From Acetobacter orleanensis (GTDB lineage Bacteria > Pseudomonadota > Alphaproteobacteria > Acetobacterales > Acetobacteraceae), in contig NZ_LHZV01000066.1 of NCBI RefSeq assembly GCF_001581005.1, positions 140,029 to 204,028 on the forward strand: a stretch of DNA of 64,000 bases. Reading direction: 5' to 3'. The position numbers and the translations under genes were made by a program. The notes under the pieces are model-generated. The model did not search any database, was not told where the DNA came from, and saw only the letters and a program-made list of their open reading frames with translations. Shown piece by piece: positions 54,423 through 64,000 of the stretch; positions within the stretch are counted from its first letter, which is position 1, and every line of letters starts with the position of its first letter.

Positions 54423-55829
54423 ATGACGTCCCGTCCGTTTTCTGGCTGTTCGCCCGTCCTGCCTTCTTCCGTGTCTTCCAGTCTTCCCGAATGGGGTGAT
54501 GATGTCCCGCGTGAGCGGGCGGCTAGGCAGAGGCAGAACGAGGAGAGCAGACGGGGGCAGAGTGAGGGGCAGGGGGAGACTGGGCGACCTCTCCACCGCA
54601 GACGGCTTTTGGCGTCAGCGGCGCTGGGAGGCTGTGGACTTTCTGGGGCGATGGGCCTGCTCCGTCCGGCAGCGGCGCGTGCTGCGCAGGAGACCGAAAG
54701 ACGGGAGAGCGGCACGCCGACAACCGGCGTGAATGGGGATCAGGGGTACGAATCCGCCGGACCGTTTGAAATTGTCGCTGATTTTTATGGTCCCGGTCCG
54801 TCCGGTGTGGTGGTGACGGAGTCGGGACGGATTTTTGTGGGCTTTCCACGGCATGCGGTGAACCATAAAGGCGCAACGCTGGGGGAACTGGTGCAGGGGC
54901 GGGTTGTGCCTTGGCCGAGCGTGGCCCTGAGCATGCCCTCAGCCGCAGCTCCGGCGGATAGGCTGATGTCCATTCATGGGATGACCATGGATACGCAGGG
55001 CCGCATCTGGGCGATTGATGATGGCAAACTGGCTGGCCAGCCCTTACAGCCGGGAGCTGCCAAGCTGGTCTGTTTTGACCCGGCCAGCAACCGGATGGTG
55101 CAGAAAATTGTGCTGACGGCCCCAACGCTGCTGCCAGACAGCCATATGAATGATTTGCGGGTGGATCTCACACACGGTCAGGCTGGCACGGCGTATATCA
55201 CCGATAGTTCCTTTGGGCACAGCCCGGCGCTGGTGGTGGTGGATATTGCCACAGGGCGGCAGCGGCGGGTGCTGGCAACCCATCCCTCCACGCAGGCGGA
55301 GCCGGGATTTATGGCCATGGTGGAAGGTGTGCCGCTGGTTTACACGCCGGGCAAGCCGCAGCGCTTTGTGACGGGCGGAGCGGATGGTATCACGCTCAGC
55401 CCCAATAGTGACAGGCTGTATTACGCGCCCCTGACCAGCCGCCGACTTTACAGCCTGCCGACCGCCCTGCTGTCAGACCAGACTGTGAGTGAGGAGGCGC
55501 TGGCGGCTGCCGTAAAAGATGAGGGCGAAAAAGGTACAGCCGATGGGCTAGCGACAGACGCGCAGGGGCGGATTTACACCACCAATTTTGAACAGGACTG
55601 TATTTTACGGCGGAATACCGATGGGTCCTTTGACCTGATGGTGCATGACCCGCGTATTCTCTCGCCGGATGGCATTTTCTGCACGAAAACGCATGTTTAT
55701 TGCACTTTGGGCCAGTGGAACCGCCTCGCCGGTTTTAATGGCGGGCAGGATAAAAGAAAGCCCCCCTATCATCTGATCCGTTTCCCGATTGGCCCTGTCC
55801 CGGCTTATGACGCGGAACAGAAAACATGA
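54423..55829 (+). CDS. Yellow/major royal jelly-like (MRJP) beta-propeller protein, Tat-exported
   Basis: 468 aa. A twin-arginine type signal (HRRRLLASAALGG) occurs unusually far in, near residue 58, after a Ser/Arg/Gln-rich lead; cleavage probably after AARA. The mature part looks like a six-bladed propeller of the MRJP/Yellow family: SGVVVTESGRIFVGFPRH, HGMTMDTQGRIWAIDDG, YITDSSFGHSPALVVVD and DGITLSPNSDRLYYAPL. Members are rare in bacteria, and some act on lactones or aromatic compounds. Function here unknown. The true start may differ, since the N-terminal 50 residues look atypical. Confidence 0.8.
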   Translation: MTSRPFSGCSPVLPSSVSSSLPEWGDDVPRERAARQRQNEESRRGQSEGQGETGRPLHRRRLLASAALGGCGLSGAMGLLRPAAARAAQETERRESGTPTTGVNGDQGYESAGPFEIVADFYGPGPSGVVVTESGRIFVGFPRHAVNHKGATLGELVQGRVVPWPSVALSMPSAAAPADRLMSIHGMTMDTQGRIWAIDDGKLAGQPLQPGAAKLVCFDPASNRMVQKIVLTAPTLLPDSHMNDLRVDLTHGQAGTAYITDSSFGHSPALVVVDIATGRQRRVLATHPSTQAEPGFMAMVEGVPLVYTPGKPQRFVTGGADGITLSPNSDRLYYAPLTSRRLYSLPTALLSDQTVSEEALAAAVKDEGEKGTADGLATDAQGRIYTTNFEQDCILRRNTDGSFDLMVHDPRILSPDGIFCTKTHVYCTLGQWNRLAGFNGGQDKRKPPYHLIRFPIGPVPAYDAEQKT

Positions 55830-55883
55830 GTATTGTCCAAGGAGATCAGAGGGCAGAAGAGGTTTGCATGTTCATGAGCCCGT

Positions 55884-57137
55884 TCAGGGAGTGGAGAGGT
55901 TCTGGTAGAGAAGCTCAAGAAAATCTGCCAGAGATTTCAGGGGTTTTTTCTGCTCAAGGCAGTCTTTTGCAAAAAGGAGTGCTGCTTTCTGGCGTGTTGT
56001 GCGGGTGGGCTGATCTGTCAGAACGGAAAAATCCGCAATATGGGCGTAGCCAACAAGACGCCGGATGATTTCTGTGGCGCAGAATCCTAACATATCCTGA
56101 AAAATATTTTGGATAAAAAGGGATTTTTCAAAATTCTGTGTCGATTTGTCTGTGGTTGCGTAATAAAGGGTTGAGCGGTCTTCCGCCCATTCTCTGTTCT
56201 GCCACAGGTCAAGAAAGCATTTTGTGAAACTGGTCCAAAATGTCTGGATCATATCCAGATGGGCCGCCTGTCCGGCGCGGTCCGGTGTGGCGAAAAAACT
56301 CAGGATCAGATTGCCCACAAACAGACCGGCATCAAACCCGATGGGACCATAAGTGGCAAATTCTCCATCAATAATGCGCGTGTCGGTTCCATTGGTCATG
56401 ATGGAGCCGGTATGCAGGTCTCCATGCAGCAGGGCTTGTGGGGCACTTAAAAAATGCAGACGTAGACTATCAATTCTGGCTAGTACAGACGGGCTGTTGC
56501 GTAGGGCGGCCACAATAGGCGTCAGTTGCGGGTCCGCCCAGTGGTTGCGGGGATGGTCATGGTACGGGTCTATCAAAATCAGATCGACCGTAATGCGGGT
56601 GAGCGTCTGGTTACGGGCAAAACAGATGCGTCGGTCCATAACCCGTTCAAACGGTTCCGCCAGCAGGGAGGTCGCAAACGTGCTGCGGGCAACAAAATCG
56701 CCCACCTGTGCGGCAACGGCTGGGTGATATTGTCCGGCCATCAGGGCCGTGCGCATCACGGTATGCCCGGACAGGCTCGGGACAATCAGAATAAACTGTT
56801 CGGCGTCAAAATGTAGACATTCGGTTGTCAGGTCCGGCACATGCGGGAAGATGGCCCGCAGCCATGAGGCCTCAAAAAAAGTGCGGTCCAGCGGCATTTT
56901 CCATGTGGGGTCAACACGCACATGGGGGAGCGCCTGTTTCAGGCAGATGCCGCCCTGTGGACCTTCGGCCAGAAAAACCATGTTGAGGTTGCCATCACTG
57001 ACTTCCCGTACATGCCAATCCTCCGGCGTACCGCCAAGACGACCTGCAATGGAGGGAAGAGACGCAATGAACGTCCGGACACCTTCAAGGTCCAGAGTGT
57101 GATAAGCAGAGGTCTGCTGCGGGTTGGACGTCGTCAT
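55884..57137 (-). CDS. mtnK: S-methyl-5-thioribose kinase
   Basis: Phosphorylates methylthioribose in the methionine salvage pathway. 417 aa from ATG 57137. Kinase-fold motifs: EVSDGNLNMVF (glycine-rich region), catalytic LLHGDLHTGSIM, and IDGEFATYGPIGFD, which replaces the usual DFG-type loop in this family. Other mtn genes are not in the window. Convergent end with the MRJP-like gene, 54 nt apart with no clear terminator. Confidence 0.9.
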   Translation of the reverse strand: MTTSNPQQTSAYHTLDLEGVRTFIASLPSIAGRLGGTPEDWHVREVSDGNLNMVFLAEGPQGGICLKQALPHVRVDPTWKMPLDRTFFEASWLRAIFPHVPDLTTECLHFDAEQFILIVPSLSGHTVMRTALMAGQYHPAVAAQVGDFVARSTFATSLLAEPFERVMDRRICFARNQTLTRITVDLILIDPYHDHPRNHWADPQLTPIVAALRNSPSVLARIDSLRLHFLSAPQALLHGDLHTGSIMTNGTDTRIIDGEFATYGPIGFDAGLFVGNLILSFFATPDRAGQAAHLDMIQTFWTSFTKCFLDLWQNREWAEDRSTLYYATTDKSTQNFEKSLFIQNIFQDMLGFCATEIIRRLVGYAHIADFSVLTDQPTRTTRQKAALLFAKDCLEQKKPLKSLADFLELLYQNLSTP

Positions 57138-57241
57138 GGTGACTCTGTTTTTCCGGGCTTTGTCATGCTGTGTGGGTGAAGGTGGGCCACACAGCAAAGA
57201 AGGCGGTCAGACAGGGCACAAAACCCTGTCTGTAAAAGACC

Positions 57242-57856
57242 TTAATCCAGACAGGCTTCTTTGAAAGCTTTAAACGCATGCGCCCGGTGGCTGATGGCGT
57301 TTTTCTCGGCCTCTTCCATTTCGGCAAAGGTCCGGCTTTCACCCGTTGGGGTAAAAATCGGGTCATAACCATGACCTTTTTCGCCGCGCGGGGGCCATGT
57401 GATGCTGCCATCCACGCGGCCTTCAAAACTGCGGGTGGTGCCGTCAGGATAGGCAAGGCACAGCACGCAGATAAACCATGCGTCCCGCTCGTCTGACCCA
57501 ATGCCGTCTTCAATGCGGGCCATGGCTGCCGGGAAGTCTTTGTCCGGTCCAGCCCAGCGGGCTGAGTAAATGCCCGGCGCGCCGCCCAGCGCGCTGACGC
57601 ACAGGCCGGAATCGTCCGCCAGAGCGGGGAGGCCGGTGGCTTTGGCAGCCGCCAATGCCTTGAGGGCCGCATTGCCGGCAAACGTGGTGGCCGTTTCTTC
57701 CGGTTCTGGCAGATTGAGGTCGCCTGCGGAGAGTACAGTCACCCCAAAATCCGCCAACAGCGTGGAAAATTCCGCCAGCTTGCCAGCATTGTGGCTGGCC
57801 AGAACCAGTTTGCTGCCAGCCTCCAGCTTGTGGGCCTCCAGTTTGCCGTGCGCCAT
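57242..57856 (-). CDS. rdgB: RdgB/HAM1 non-canonical purine NTP pyrophosphatase
   Basis: Hydrolyses ITP, dITP and XTP to monophosphates, cleaning the nucleotide pool. 204 aa from ATG 57856. Motifs: [46 protein letters not shown] and ISHRAHAFK. It starts 1 nt after the rph stop, so the two are translationally linked; rph-rdgB is a conserved alphaproteobacterial pair. Confidence 0.94.
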   Translation of the reverse strand: MAHGKLEAHKLEAGSKLVLASHNAGKLAEFSTLLADFGVTVLSAGDLNLPEPEETATTFAGNAALKALAAAKATGLPALADDSGLCVSALGGAPGIYSARWAGPDKDFPAAMARIEDGIGSDERDAWFICVLCLAYPDGTTRSFEGRVDGSITWPPRGEKGHGYDPIFTPTGESRTFAEMEEAEKNAISHRAHAFKAFKEACLD

Positions 57857-57857
57857 G

Positions 57858-58586
57858 TTAGCGGTTCTCCGCTGTTTCAACGGCCAGCGTCTGGGCGTCA
57901 AACAGGACAGAAACGCCGGTGCGGGCGAGGGCGAACAGGTCATTAAACGCGTCTTCGGTGAACGGAGACTCTTCTGCTGTGCCCTGAATTTCCACAATGC
58001 GGCGGTCGGCGGTCAGCACGAAATTGGTGTCGGCGGCGGCGGCACTATCTTCTTCATAATCCAGATCCAGCACCGGGCCAGCTTTGGTCAGACCGCAGGA
58101 CACAGCGGCAACCTGCCCGCGCAACGGCATGTGGCTCAGCACATTTTTGGCCACCAGTTGGCCAAGGGCCAGACGCATGGCCACCCATGCACCGGTAATG
58201 GAGGCGCAGCGCGTGCCGCCATCGGCGTTCAGAACGTCACAATCCAGCGTGATGCTCATTTCACCCAGTGCGGCCAGATCCACTACAGAGCGTAGGGAGC
58301 GGCCAATCAGGCGCTGGATTTCCTGCGTGCGGCCAGACTGCTTGCCTTTGGCGGCTTCACGGCTGCCACGGGTATGGGTGGCGCGGGGCAGCATGCCGTA
58401 TTCCGCCGTGACCCAGCCGGTGCCCTTGCCGCGCAGGAAAGGCGGTACCCGGTTTTCAACACTGGCAACGCAGAGCACTTCCGTGCCGCCTACGCGGATA
58501 AGGGCGGAGCCTTCCGCATGGTGGGCAAAGCCGGTTTCAATGGTGACGGGGCGCATCTGGTTGGGCTGGCGGCCGGATGGGCGCAT
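57858..58586 (-). CDS. rph: Ribonuclease PH
   Basis: Phosphorolytic 3'-exonuclease trimming tRNA precursors. 242 aa from ATG 58586 with AAGGAG upstream. Motifs: [36 protein letters not shown], and [20 protein letters not shown]. The phosphate-binding GGTR is intact, unlike the truncated E. coli K-12 enzyme. Divergent from hrcA, 154 nt away. Confidence 0.95.
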   Translation of the reverse strand: MRPSGRQPNQMRPVTIETGFAHHAEGSALIRVGGTEVLCVASVENRVPPFLRGKGTGWVTAEYGMLPRATHTRGSREAAKGKQSGRTQEIQRLIGRSLRSVVDLAALGEMSITLDCDVLNADGGTRCASITGAWVAMRLALGQLVAKNVLSHMPLRGQVAAVSCGLTKAGPVLDLDYEEDSAAAADTNFVLTADRRIVEIQGTAEESPFTEDAFNDLFALARTGVSVLFDAQTLAVETAENR

Positions 58587-58740
58587 GGGGAAACTCCTTA
58601 ACTCAAGAATGGTCTCTGCACATAAAGCGGTTTTGTCAGGAGCGAAACCGTGCAGCGGCGGCATTGTTTTTCTTGTCATACTAAAGCGGAGATGGGCAGA
58701 AGCAGAAAGGTCCTGTTGTGAAGGAGGAGCCTGAACGCTC

Positions 58741-59814
58741 ATGAAACGTGGTCTGCGCCCCGCAAAACCCGGTCTGCCACCGGGGCTTGATTCCCGGTCT
58801 GCCACCATTCTGCGTGAGATTGTGGAGGAATATGTGGCGAGTGGCGAGCCTGTCGGCTCACGCACGCTGTCCCGCAGGCTTGGGCTGCCGCTCTCTCCGG
58901 CCACGATCCGCAATGTCATGGCGTCGTTGACGGAAGCAGGGTTGCTGTTCTCTCCCCATACCTCTGCGGGACGTCTGCCGACCGAGGCTGGACTGCGCCT
59001 GTTTGTGGATGGCCTGTTGCAGTTTGGCAGCCTCTCGGAGGAGGACAGGCGCGGGATCGGTCAGTCACTAGAAGCGCGGGGGCGTTCTTTGCAGGATACG
59101 CTGACTGAGGCGTCCTCCCTGCTGTCCGGTATGTCGGATGCCGCCGGATTGGTGATTGCCCCTAAAGGTGAGGGCGGCGTCAAACATATCGAGTTTGTCG
59201 CCTTGGGTGGAAACCGGGCGCTGGTTGTGCTGGTCGGCACGGATGGGCATGTGGAAAACCGGGTGATTGAAACCCCGGCCGGGATGCTGCCTTCTGCGCT
59301 GGTTGAGGCCGCCAATTATCTGAATGCGCACGCTCTTGGTGCAACCCTGCTGGACCTGCGGGCACGGGTTGGGGCGGATATTGCTGAAAACCGCAGTGCG
59401 CTGGATCAACTGACCGCGGATGTGGTGGAAAGTGGTCTGGCCATCTGGGGTGGTGGGGATGAAGAGCGGGGCGGCACCCTGATTATCCGTGGGCAGGGCA
59501 AGCTGCTGACGGATGTGGACGGGCAGGAGCGTCTGCTGGCCATTCAGGCTTTGTTTGACCGTCTGGAACGGCAGGAAACCATGCTGCGGCTGCTGGAACT
59601 GGCGGAAAACTCCGAGGGTGTACGGATTTTTATTGGGGCTGAAAGCGGATTGTTTGGCGGCACCGGCATGTCCATGGTGGTGGCGCCAGCCCGGAACGAG
59701 GCGAACAGGATTGTCGGGGCGATTGGCGTGATTGGCCCCACGCGCATCAATTACGGCCGGATTATCCCGGTTGTGGACTACACAGCACGGTTTTTAGGCG
59801 AAATGCTGGGTTAG
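58741..59814 (+). CDS. hrcA: Heat-inducible transcription repressor HrcA
   Basis: Repressor that binds CIRCE elements at chaperone operons. 357 aa. The N-terminal winged helix includes [23 protein letters not shown] and [18 protein letters not shown]. The C-terminal effector domain ends [19 protein letters not shown]. In many Alphaproteobacteria grpE follows; here the next gene is a penicillin-binding protein. No CIRCE element is visible upstream. Confidence 0.95.
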   Translation: MKRGLRPAKPGLPPGLDSRSATILREIVEEYVASGEPVGSRTLSRRLGLPLSPATIRNVMASLTEAGLLFSPHTSAGRLPTEAGLRLFVDGLLQFGSLSEEDRRGIGQSLEARGRSLQDTLTEASSLLSGMSDAAGLVIAPKGEGGVKHIEFVALGGNRALVVLVGTDGHVENRVIETPAGMLPSALVEAANYLNAHALGATLLDLRARVGADIAENRSALDQLTADVVESGLAIWGGGDEERGGTLIIRGQGKLLTDVDGQERLLAIQALFDRLERQETMLRLLELAENSEGVRIFIGAESGLFGGTGMSMVVAPARNEANRIVGAIGVIGPTRINYGRIIPVVDYTARFLGEMLG

Positions 59815-59893
59815 GCAGAAAATTCGCCATCATCTGGTCAGGAAGAGCGACGAGAATGAAGACGGCAGTGCATGAGAATGGTAAAGGACCAGC

Positions 59894-62653
59894 ATGACAA
59901 CAACTCCGTCTTCTGGTGAACCCGGGTCGTCTTCCAACAAGAATGGGGGTGGCAACGCGTCTTCCCGCAATGGTCCTGCATGGCGCAGGCCGCGTTTCCG
60001 CCAGTGGCGGGGGGTGCTCGGCACGGTTGCGGGGCTGGCGCTTGTCGGCACGACCGGGGCAGCGGTTCTTGTCTGGACCCAGTATGAAGGCATTGTGGCG
60101 GACCTGCCAACGGTTGAAGGCTTACGGACCTATCAGCCACCGGTGATGAGCCGCCTTTATGCGTCGGATGACCGGCTGATTGCGGAATTGGCGGATGAGC
60201 GCCGGGTTTTTGTCCCGTACAGCGCCATTCCGGACCGCGTGAAGAACGCCTTTATTGCAGCGGAAGACCAGAAATTCTGGAGCCATAAGGGTGTAGATCC
60301 CATGGCCATTGCTCGCGCCGGGCTGACGGACCTCACACGCGGCAAGGGACGCAGGCCGATTGGGGCCTCGACCATCACGCAGCAGGTGGCGCGTGTGATG
60401 TTGCTGGGCAGTAATGCGGTTTCCATGAAGAGAAAGGCCAAGGAAGCCTTCCTTGCCATGCGGATTGAGCAGGTTCTGCCCAAGAGCAAGATTCTCGAAA
60501 TCTATCTTAACGAAATTTATCTGGGCAGCGGGGCTTACGGCATCGGGGCTGCCGCGCAGACCTATTTTAATAAGCCGCTGGACCAGTTGGATGATGCGGA
60601 GGCGGCCTTCCTTGGGGCGCTGCCCAAATCCCCCACCAATTACAACCCGGTGCGCTACCCTGATGCCGCCCGTGGGCGCCGCAACTGGGTGCTGGAACGG
60701 ATGGCGGAAACGGGCGCGCTGACGCATGAAGCCGCGCGCGCGGCAGAGGCGGAACCCTTGATTCCGCATAACTTTGTGCGCCCCGGCCCGGCTCCCGGCT
60801 CCGAATGGTTTGCCGAGGAAGTGCGCCGCCAGCTTCTGGAAAAATATGGTCAGGACATGACCATGCAGGGTGGCTTGGACGTGCATACCAGTCTGGACCC
60901 GTCTCTTCAGCTCACAGCGCAGACAATGCTGCGGCAGGGGCTGATGGCGTATGACCGTGCGCATGGCGGCTGGCGCGGTCCGGTCAAGCATGTGCAGACC
61001 GTCAGTGCCTCCTCCTCTCAGGAAGAATGGGCTGCCGCTTTGCAGGCGGAAGTTGCCCCGTTGGGGATGCTGGACCAGTGGCGTCTGGCTGTCGTGCTGG
61101 ACCCGGCCCGCGGGCGGGTTGGCTGGCTGGAAGGCGCTCTTGTGCGCCGTAATGCCGCCATGCAGGGCGGCACGCCGCAGACGGGGGAAATTCAGGACCG
61201 GGATCTGAGCTGGACCCGGCGCTTCAGGCTGCTGAAAGCGGGTGATCTGGTTATGGTCGAACCCCAAGCCGGAAGCAGCCGCGTCGCCCTGATGCAGGTG
61301 CCGCATGTGGAAGGCGCTGTGGTGACGCTGAATGCCCGCACCGGGCGCGTTCTGGCGCTGGTCGGGGGCTGGTCTTTCCAGACCTCGCAGTTTGACCGCG
61401 CGACACAGGCGCTGCGCCAGCCCGGCTCTTCCTTCAAGCCGTTTGTGTATTTGCAGGCGATGGAGCAGGGCATTTCGCCCTCTCAGTCGTTTGACGATTC
61501 GCCCGTGTCCTACGGCACATGGCACCCGAATAACTATGAGAAAGATTTCTGGGGGCCGACCTCCCTGCATGATGCGTTGCGGGAATCCCGCAATCTGGTG
61601 ACCATCCGCCTTGCGGCCCATATCGGCATCAAGAATGTGGCGGATCTGGCAACCCGAATCGGGCTGGTGGACTCCATGCCGCATGTGCTGCCCGCAGCAC
61701 TTGGGGCCGTGGAAACCACGGTGCTGAAAGAAGCGGGGGCCTATGCCTCCCTCGCCGCCGGTGGGCGCAAAGTGACCCCCACCCTGATTGATGACGTGCA
61801 GGACCGGGATGGGCGGGTGATCTGGCGTCCGGAGGGGATTGCTCTGACCTCCGCGTCTGCTCAGGCCGCAGCGACCACGCCTCTAGCCCAGACACCAGAC
61901 GCGGATGCCGTTTTTCCGGATGCGCCCAAGGGGCAGGACGGCGCGAAGGCACCCGCGCCAGCAGCTCCCGTGCCAGTGCAGGAGCCTGCGGTAAAGCTGG
62001 TCATGCCGGGGCAGGATGATCTGCCAGAGGTGCAGGATAATCGCCCGCGTGTGGCGTCTGAGCAGAGTGCCTTCCAGATTACCACCATGTTGCAGGATGT
62101 TATCCGGCGCGGCACGGGCGTACAGGCCGGGCAGGGGATAGACTACCCGTTGGCCGGGAAAACCGGCACCAGCCAGAATTTTAATGATGCGTGGTTTGCC
62201 GGGTATTCGCCTGATCTGGTGACAGTGGTCTGGATTGGGTTTGATACGCCGGAATCCCTCGGCAAAAATGAAACCGGCGGGGCGATTGCCGGGCCGATCT
62301 GGAACAAGGTGATGAAAACCGCGCTTGAAAATCGCCCGAAGCTGGATTTTGCAGCGCCGGAGGGGGTTACGCTGGTGCGGTATGATACGGGCCGTGGCGT
62401 TGCGATTGATGCCTTCAAGCCGGGCCAGATTCCGGGCGTGAGTGTCAGTCTGGCGGACAATGGAGCATCCCGTGAGCTGACAGCCGCCGATACCGGGGCT
62501 GAAAACATGCCGGATTCGGAAAGTGATATGGCGTCTGGACCCGGTCAGTCAGGTGGCGCAGCTGCCAACCCCGGCCAGTCTGCGGCCCCCGGCGCGCCAA
62601 AAGCGCCTCCCGCGGCCTCCGGGGGTGACATTGGCATGGGTGGCCTCTATTGA
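59894..62653 (+). CDS. mrcA: Class A penicillin-binding protein 1A
   Basis: Bifunctional peptidoglycan glycosyltransferase and transpeptidase, 919 aa. Cytoplasmic tail (1-38), one membrane helix (about 40-62), and GT51 domain with AAEDQKFWSHKGVDPMAIARA and STITQQVARV. The transpeptidase has SSFK (near residue 512), SRN and KTGTS (near 754). A disordered Ala/Pro/Gly-rich tail ends the protein. Followed 50 nt later by prfB. Confidence 0.95.
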   Translation: MTTTPSSGEPGSSSNKNGGGNASSRNGPAWRRPRFRQWRGVLGTVAGLALVGTTGAAVLVWTQYEGIVADLPTVEGLRTYQPPVMSRLYASDDRLIAELADERRVFVPYSAIPDRVKNAFIAAEDQKFWSHKGVDPMAIARAGLTDLTRGKGRRPIGASTITQQVARVMLLGSNAVSMKRKAKEAFLAMRIEQVLPKSKILEIYLNEIYLGSGAYGIGAAAQTYFNKPLDQLDDAEAAFLGALPKSPTNYNPVRYPDAARGRRNWVLERMAETGALTHEAARAAEAEPLIPHNFVRPGPAPGSEWFAEEVRRQLLEKYGQDMTMQGGLDVHTSLDPSLQLTAQTMLRQGLMAYDRAHGGWRGPVKHVQTVSASSSQEEWAAALQAEVAPLGMLDQWRLAVVLDPARGRVGWLEGALVRRNAAMQGGTPQTGEIQDRDLSWTRRFRLLKAGDLVMVEPQAGSSRVALMQVPHVEGAVVTLNARTGRVLALVGGWSFQTSQFDRATQALRQPGSSFKPFVYLQAMEQGISPSQSFDDSPVSYGTWHPNNYEKDFWGPTSLHDALRESRNLVTIRLAAHIGIKNVADLATRIGLVDSMPHVLPAALGAVETTVLKEAGAYASLAAGGRKVTPTLIDDVQDRDGRVIWRPEGIALTSASAQAAATTPLAQTPDADAVFPDAPKGQDGAKAPAPAAPVPVQEPAVKLVMPGQDDLPEVQDNRPRVASEQSAFQITTMLQDVIRRGTGVQAGQGIDYPLAGKTGTSQNFNDAWFAGYSPDLVTVVWIGFDTPESLGKNETGGAIAGPIWNKVMKTALENRPKLDFAAPEGVTLVRYDTGRGVAIDAFKPGQIPGVSVSLADNGASRELTAADTGAENMPDSESDMASGPGQSGGAAANPGQSAAPGAPKAPPAASGGDIGMGGLY

Positions 62654-62703
62654 AGCCGTTCGCGTTTAAGACTTGTATAAAGACCTGATGGAGAGACGGC
62701 CCG

Positions 62704-63835
62704 ATGTCGGCTGAGACAGAAGCCCTTAATGACCAGATCAAGCAGTCGGTGGCACTGCTGAGGAGGCATCTTTAACTGGGATGTCGCTCAGGCCAGACTT
62801 GCCGAACTGAACAACCGGGCTGAAGACCCGGATTTATGGAATGATTCCGAGGCCGCCCAGAAGCTGATGCGTGAACGCACTCTGCTGGCTGGACAGGTTG
62901 AAGGTGTGCAGAAGCTGGAAGCCAGTGTGCAGGATACCTGTGAACTGGTGGAACTGGCCGAAGCAGAAGGGGATGCGGACGTGGTGGCGGAAGCCACGGT
63001 AGCCCTGAAGGCGCTGGCGGAAGACGCCAAACGCCGTGAGACCGAAAGCCTGCTGTCTGGTGAGGCCGATAGCAATGACTGCTATCTGGAAGTCAACGCC
63101 GGCGCTGGCGGGACGGAAGCACAGGACTGGGCGGAAATGATGCTGCGCATGTACACCCGCTGGGCGGAAGCCCATGGGTACAAGGTGACGCTCATGGAAA
63201 GCTCGGAAGGGGAACAGGCGGGGCTGAAGTCCGCCACCATTCTGGTCTCCGGACCGAATGCGTATGGCTGGATGAAAACAGAGGCCGGGGTGCATCGTCT
63301 GGTGCGTATTTCCCCATTTGATGCTGCTGCCCGTCGGCAGACATCCTTTGCGTCTGTCTGGGTTTATCCCGTGATTGATGATTCGATTGAGATCGAAGTC
63401 AACGATTCAGACCTGAAGGTGGATACGTTCCGGGCATCCGGCGCGGGTGGCCAGCACGTCAACAAGACGGATTCAGCCATTCGTATCACCCATATCCCCA
63501 CCGGGATTGTAGTGGCGTGTCAGACAGACCGCTCCCAGCATCGCAACCGGGCCACGGCCATGCAGATGCTGCGTGCGCGCCTGTATGAGGCGGAATTGCA
63601 GAAGCGCGAGGCTGCGGCTGCGGCAACGGAAGCCGCCAAGACAGAGATTGGCTGGGGGCATCAGATCCGCTCTTACGTTCTGGCACCGTACCAGATGGTC
63701 AAGGATTTGCGGACCAACGTGGAAACAGGAAACCCCAGCGCGGTACTGGATGGGGATCTGGATGCCTTCATGGCAGCGGCCCTTGCGGCACGGGTGGGTG
63801 CTACACGTTCTGAAGCGAGTGCTAACGCGCAATAA
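62704..63835 (+). CDS. prfB: Peptide chain release factor 2 with programmed +1 frameshift
   Basis: Release factor for UAA and UGA codons. Reading begins at ATG 62704 ([14 protein letters not shown]), runs 23 codons to CTT at 62770-62772, and meets in-frame TAA at 62773. Skipping one base (T62773) continues [14 protein letters not shown] to the stop at 63835, giving 376 aa. The anticodon-like SPF ([11 protein letters not shown]) and catalytic GGQ ([13 protein letters not shown]) are intact. The ATG at 62867 is internal. Follows mrcA and ends at a terminator. Confidence 0.94.
62761..62776 (+). other. Programmed +1 ribosomal frameshift site of prfB using UAA
   Basis: AGG AGG CAT CTT TAA C. The internal Shine-Dalgarno AGGAGG, the 3-nt spacer and the slippery CTT match the E. 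coli prfB site (AGGGGG TAT CTT TGA C) position for position. The stop is TAA instead of the usual TGA. Confidence 0.9.
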
Positions 63836-63856
63836 ACTGCACATTTACCCTTAACG

Positions 63857-63887
63857 AAAAACGGGCATCTTCGGGGCCCGTTTTTTT
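63857..63887 (+). terminator. Rho-independent terminator of prfB
   Basis: AAAAACGGGC / GCCCGTTTTTTT with a short loop, 22 nt after the stop. The remaining 113 nt of the window are A+T-rich, with no feature I can support. Confidence 0.9.
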
Positions 63888-64000
63888 ATATTGCGCACAA
63901 GAAGGGAACCGCGACAGATTCAGGAACGTTACAAAGAATTTTTTTTTAAATAACATTGGGTTCAAAAACAGGCACACGCAGGGTCATTTCTGGAGAGTCA

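Noticed and set aside
58587..58740. CIRCE element upstream of hrcA
   Set aside because: No TTAGCACTC-N9-GAGTGCTAA or near match is visible.
62867..63835. Short prfB reading from the internal ATG at 62867
   Set aside because: The frame extends upstream to the frameshift site, and the missing 54 residues are typical RF2 sequence.

Overview
The window is a stretch of chromosome from an acetic acid bacterium, most likely an Acetobacter. The clearest pointer is the gene at 10488-12497. It encodes a protein very close to the alpha-amino-acid ester hydrolase known from Acetobacter turbidans and A. pasteurianus. A complete sdhCDAB operon argues against Gluconobacter. ALA-synthase HemA, a FYDLN-type acidic zinc-ribbon protein, a GTTC-N7-GTTC-like LexA box at recA and an alphaproteobacterial small SRP RNA all fit the Alphaproteobacteria. 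The genus call is inference. I see no prophage, IS element or rRNA operon.

Layout. 1-3 kb: an M61 aminopeptidase cut by the left edge, and a DUF2075 helicase-like protein that looks acquired. 3-9 kb: nfuA, a two-repeat CRISPR-like remnant, a RutE-type nitroreductase, tsaB-rimI, purD, xseA, a lipoprotein and tRNA-Leu(CAA). 9-18 kb: serC, the ester hydrolase with a creatininase-family neighbour, aldehyde and alcohol dehydrogenases, and zwf. 18-23 kb: asd and sdhCDAB. 23-26.8 kb: accessory genes (membrane glycosyltransferase-like protein, a broken GNAT, a tyrosine-phosphatase-like protein, a DMT transporter). 26.8-31.2 kb: gap-pgk behind a transketolase homologue that has lost most catalytic residues. 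31-41.6 kb: lipoproteins, hemA, a DsbA-family protein, recA, a ModE-like regulator and the glucan pair opgG-opgH. 41.8-44.8 kb: nagA and a GlcNAc-kinase-like gene. 45-49.5 kb: SRP RNA, dnaX-ybaB-recR, a FolM-like reductase and folB. 49.6-54.2 kb: the FYDLN protein, aroA-cmk-rpsA. 54.4-64 kb: a Yellow/MRJP-like exported protein, mtnK, rdgB-rph, hrcA, the class A penicillin-binding protein, and prfB with a programmed frameshift.

Most of the window is housekeeping: central carbon metabolism (zwf, gap, pgk, sdh), translation and tRNA modification (tsaB, rimI, prfB, rpsA), DNA repair (recA, recR, xseA, dnaX), the cell envelope (PBP1A, opgGH, nag genes) and biosynthesis (purD, serC, asd, hemA, aroA, folB). 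Gene pairs are often coupled by 1-4 nt overlaps.

The points most worth a second look are: the transketolase-like pseudoenzyme in the gap-pgk cluster; the prfB frameshift site built on UAA rather than the usual UGA; the isolated 29-32-29 nt CRISPR-like unit; the recA promoter with an embedded LexA-type operator; a degenerate gamma-glutamyltransferase-like lipoprotein; and a GNAT gene whose family C-terminus survives in another frame beside a hexamer repeat. All calls come from reading the sequence; no database search was run.
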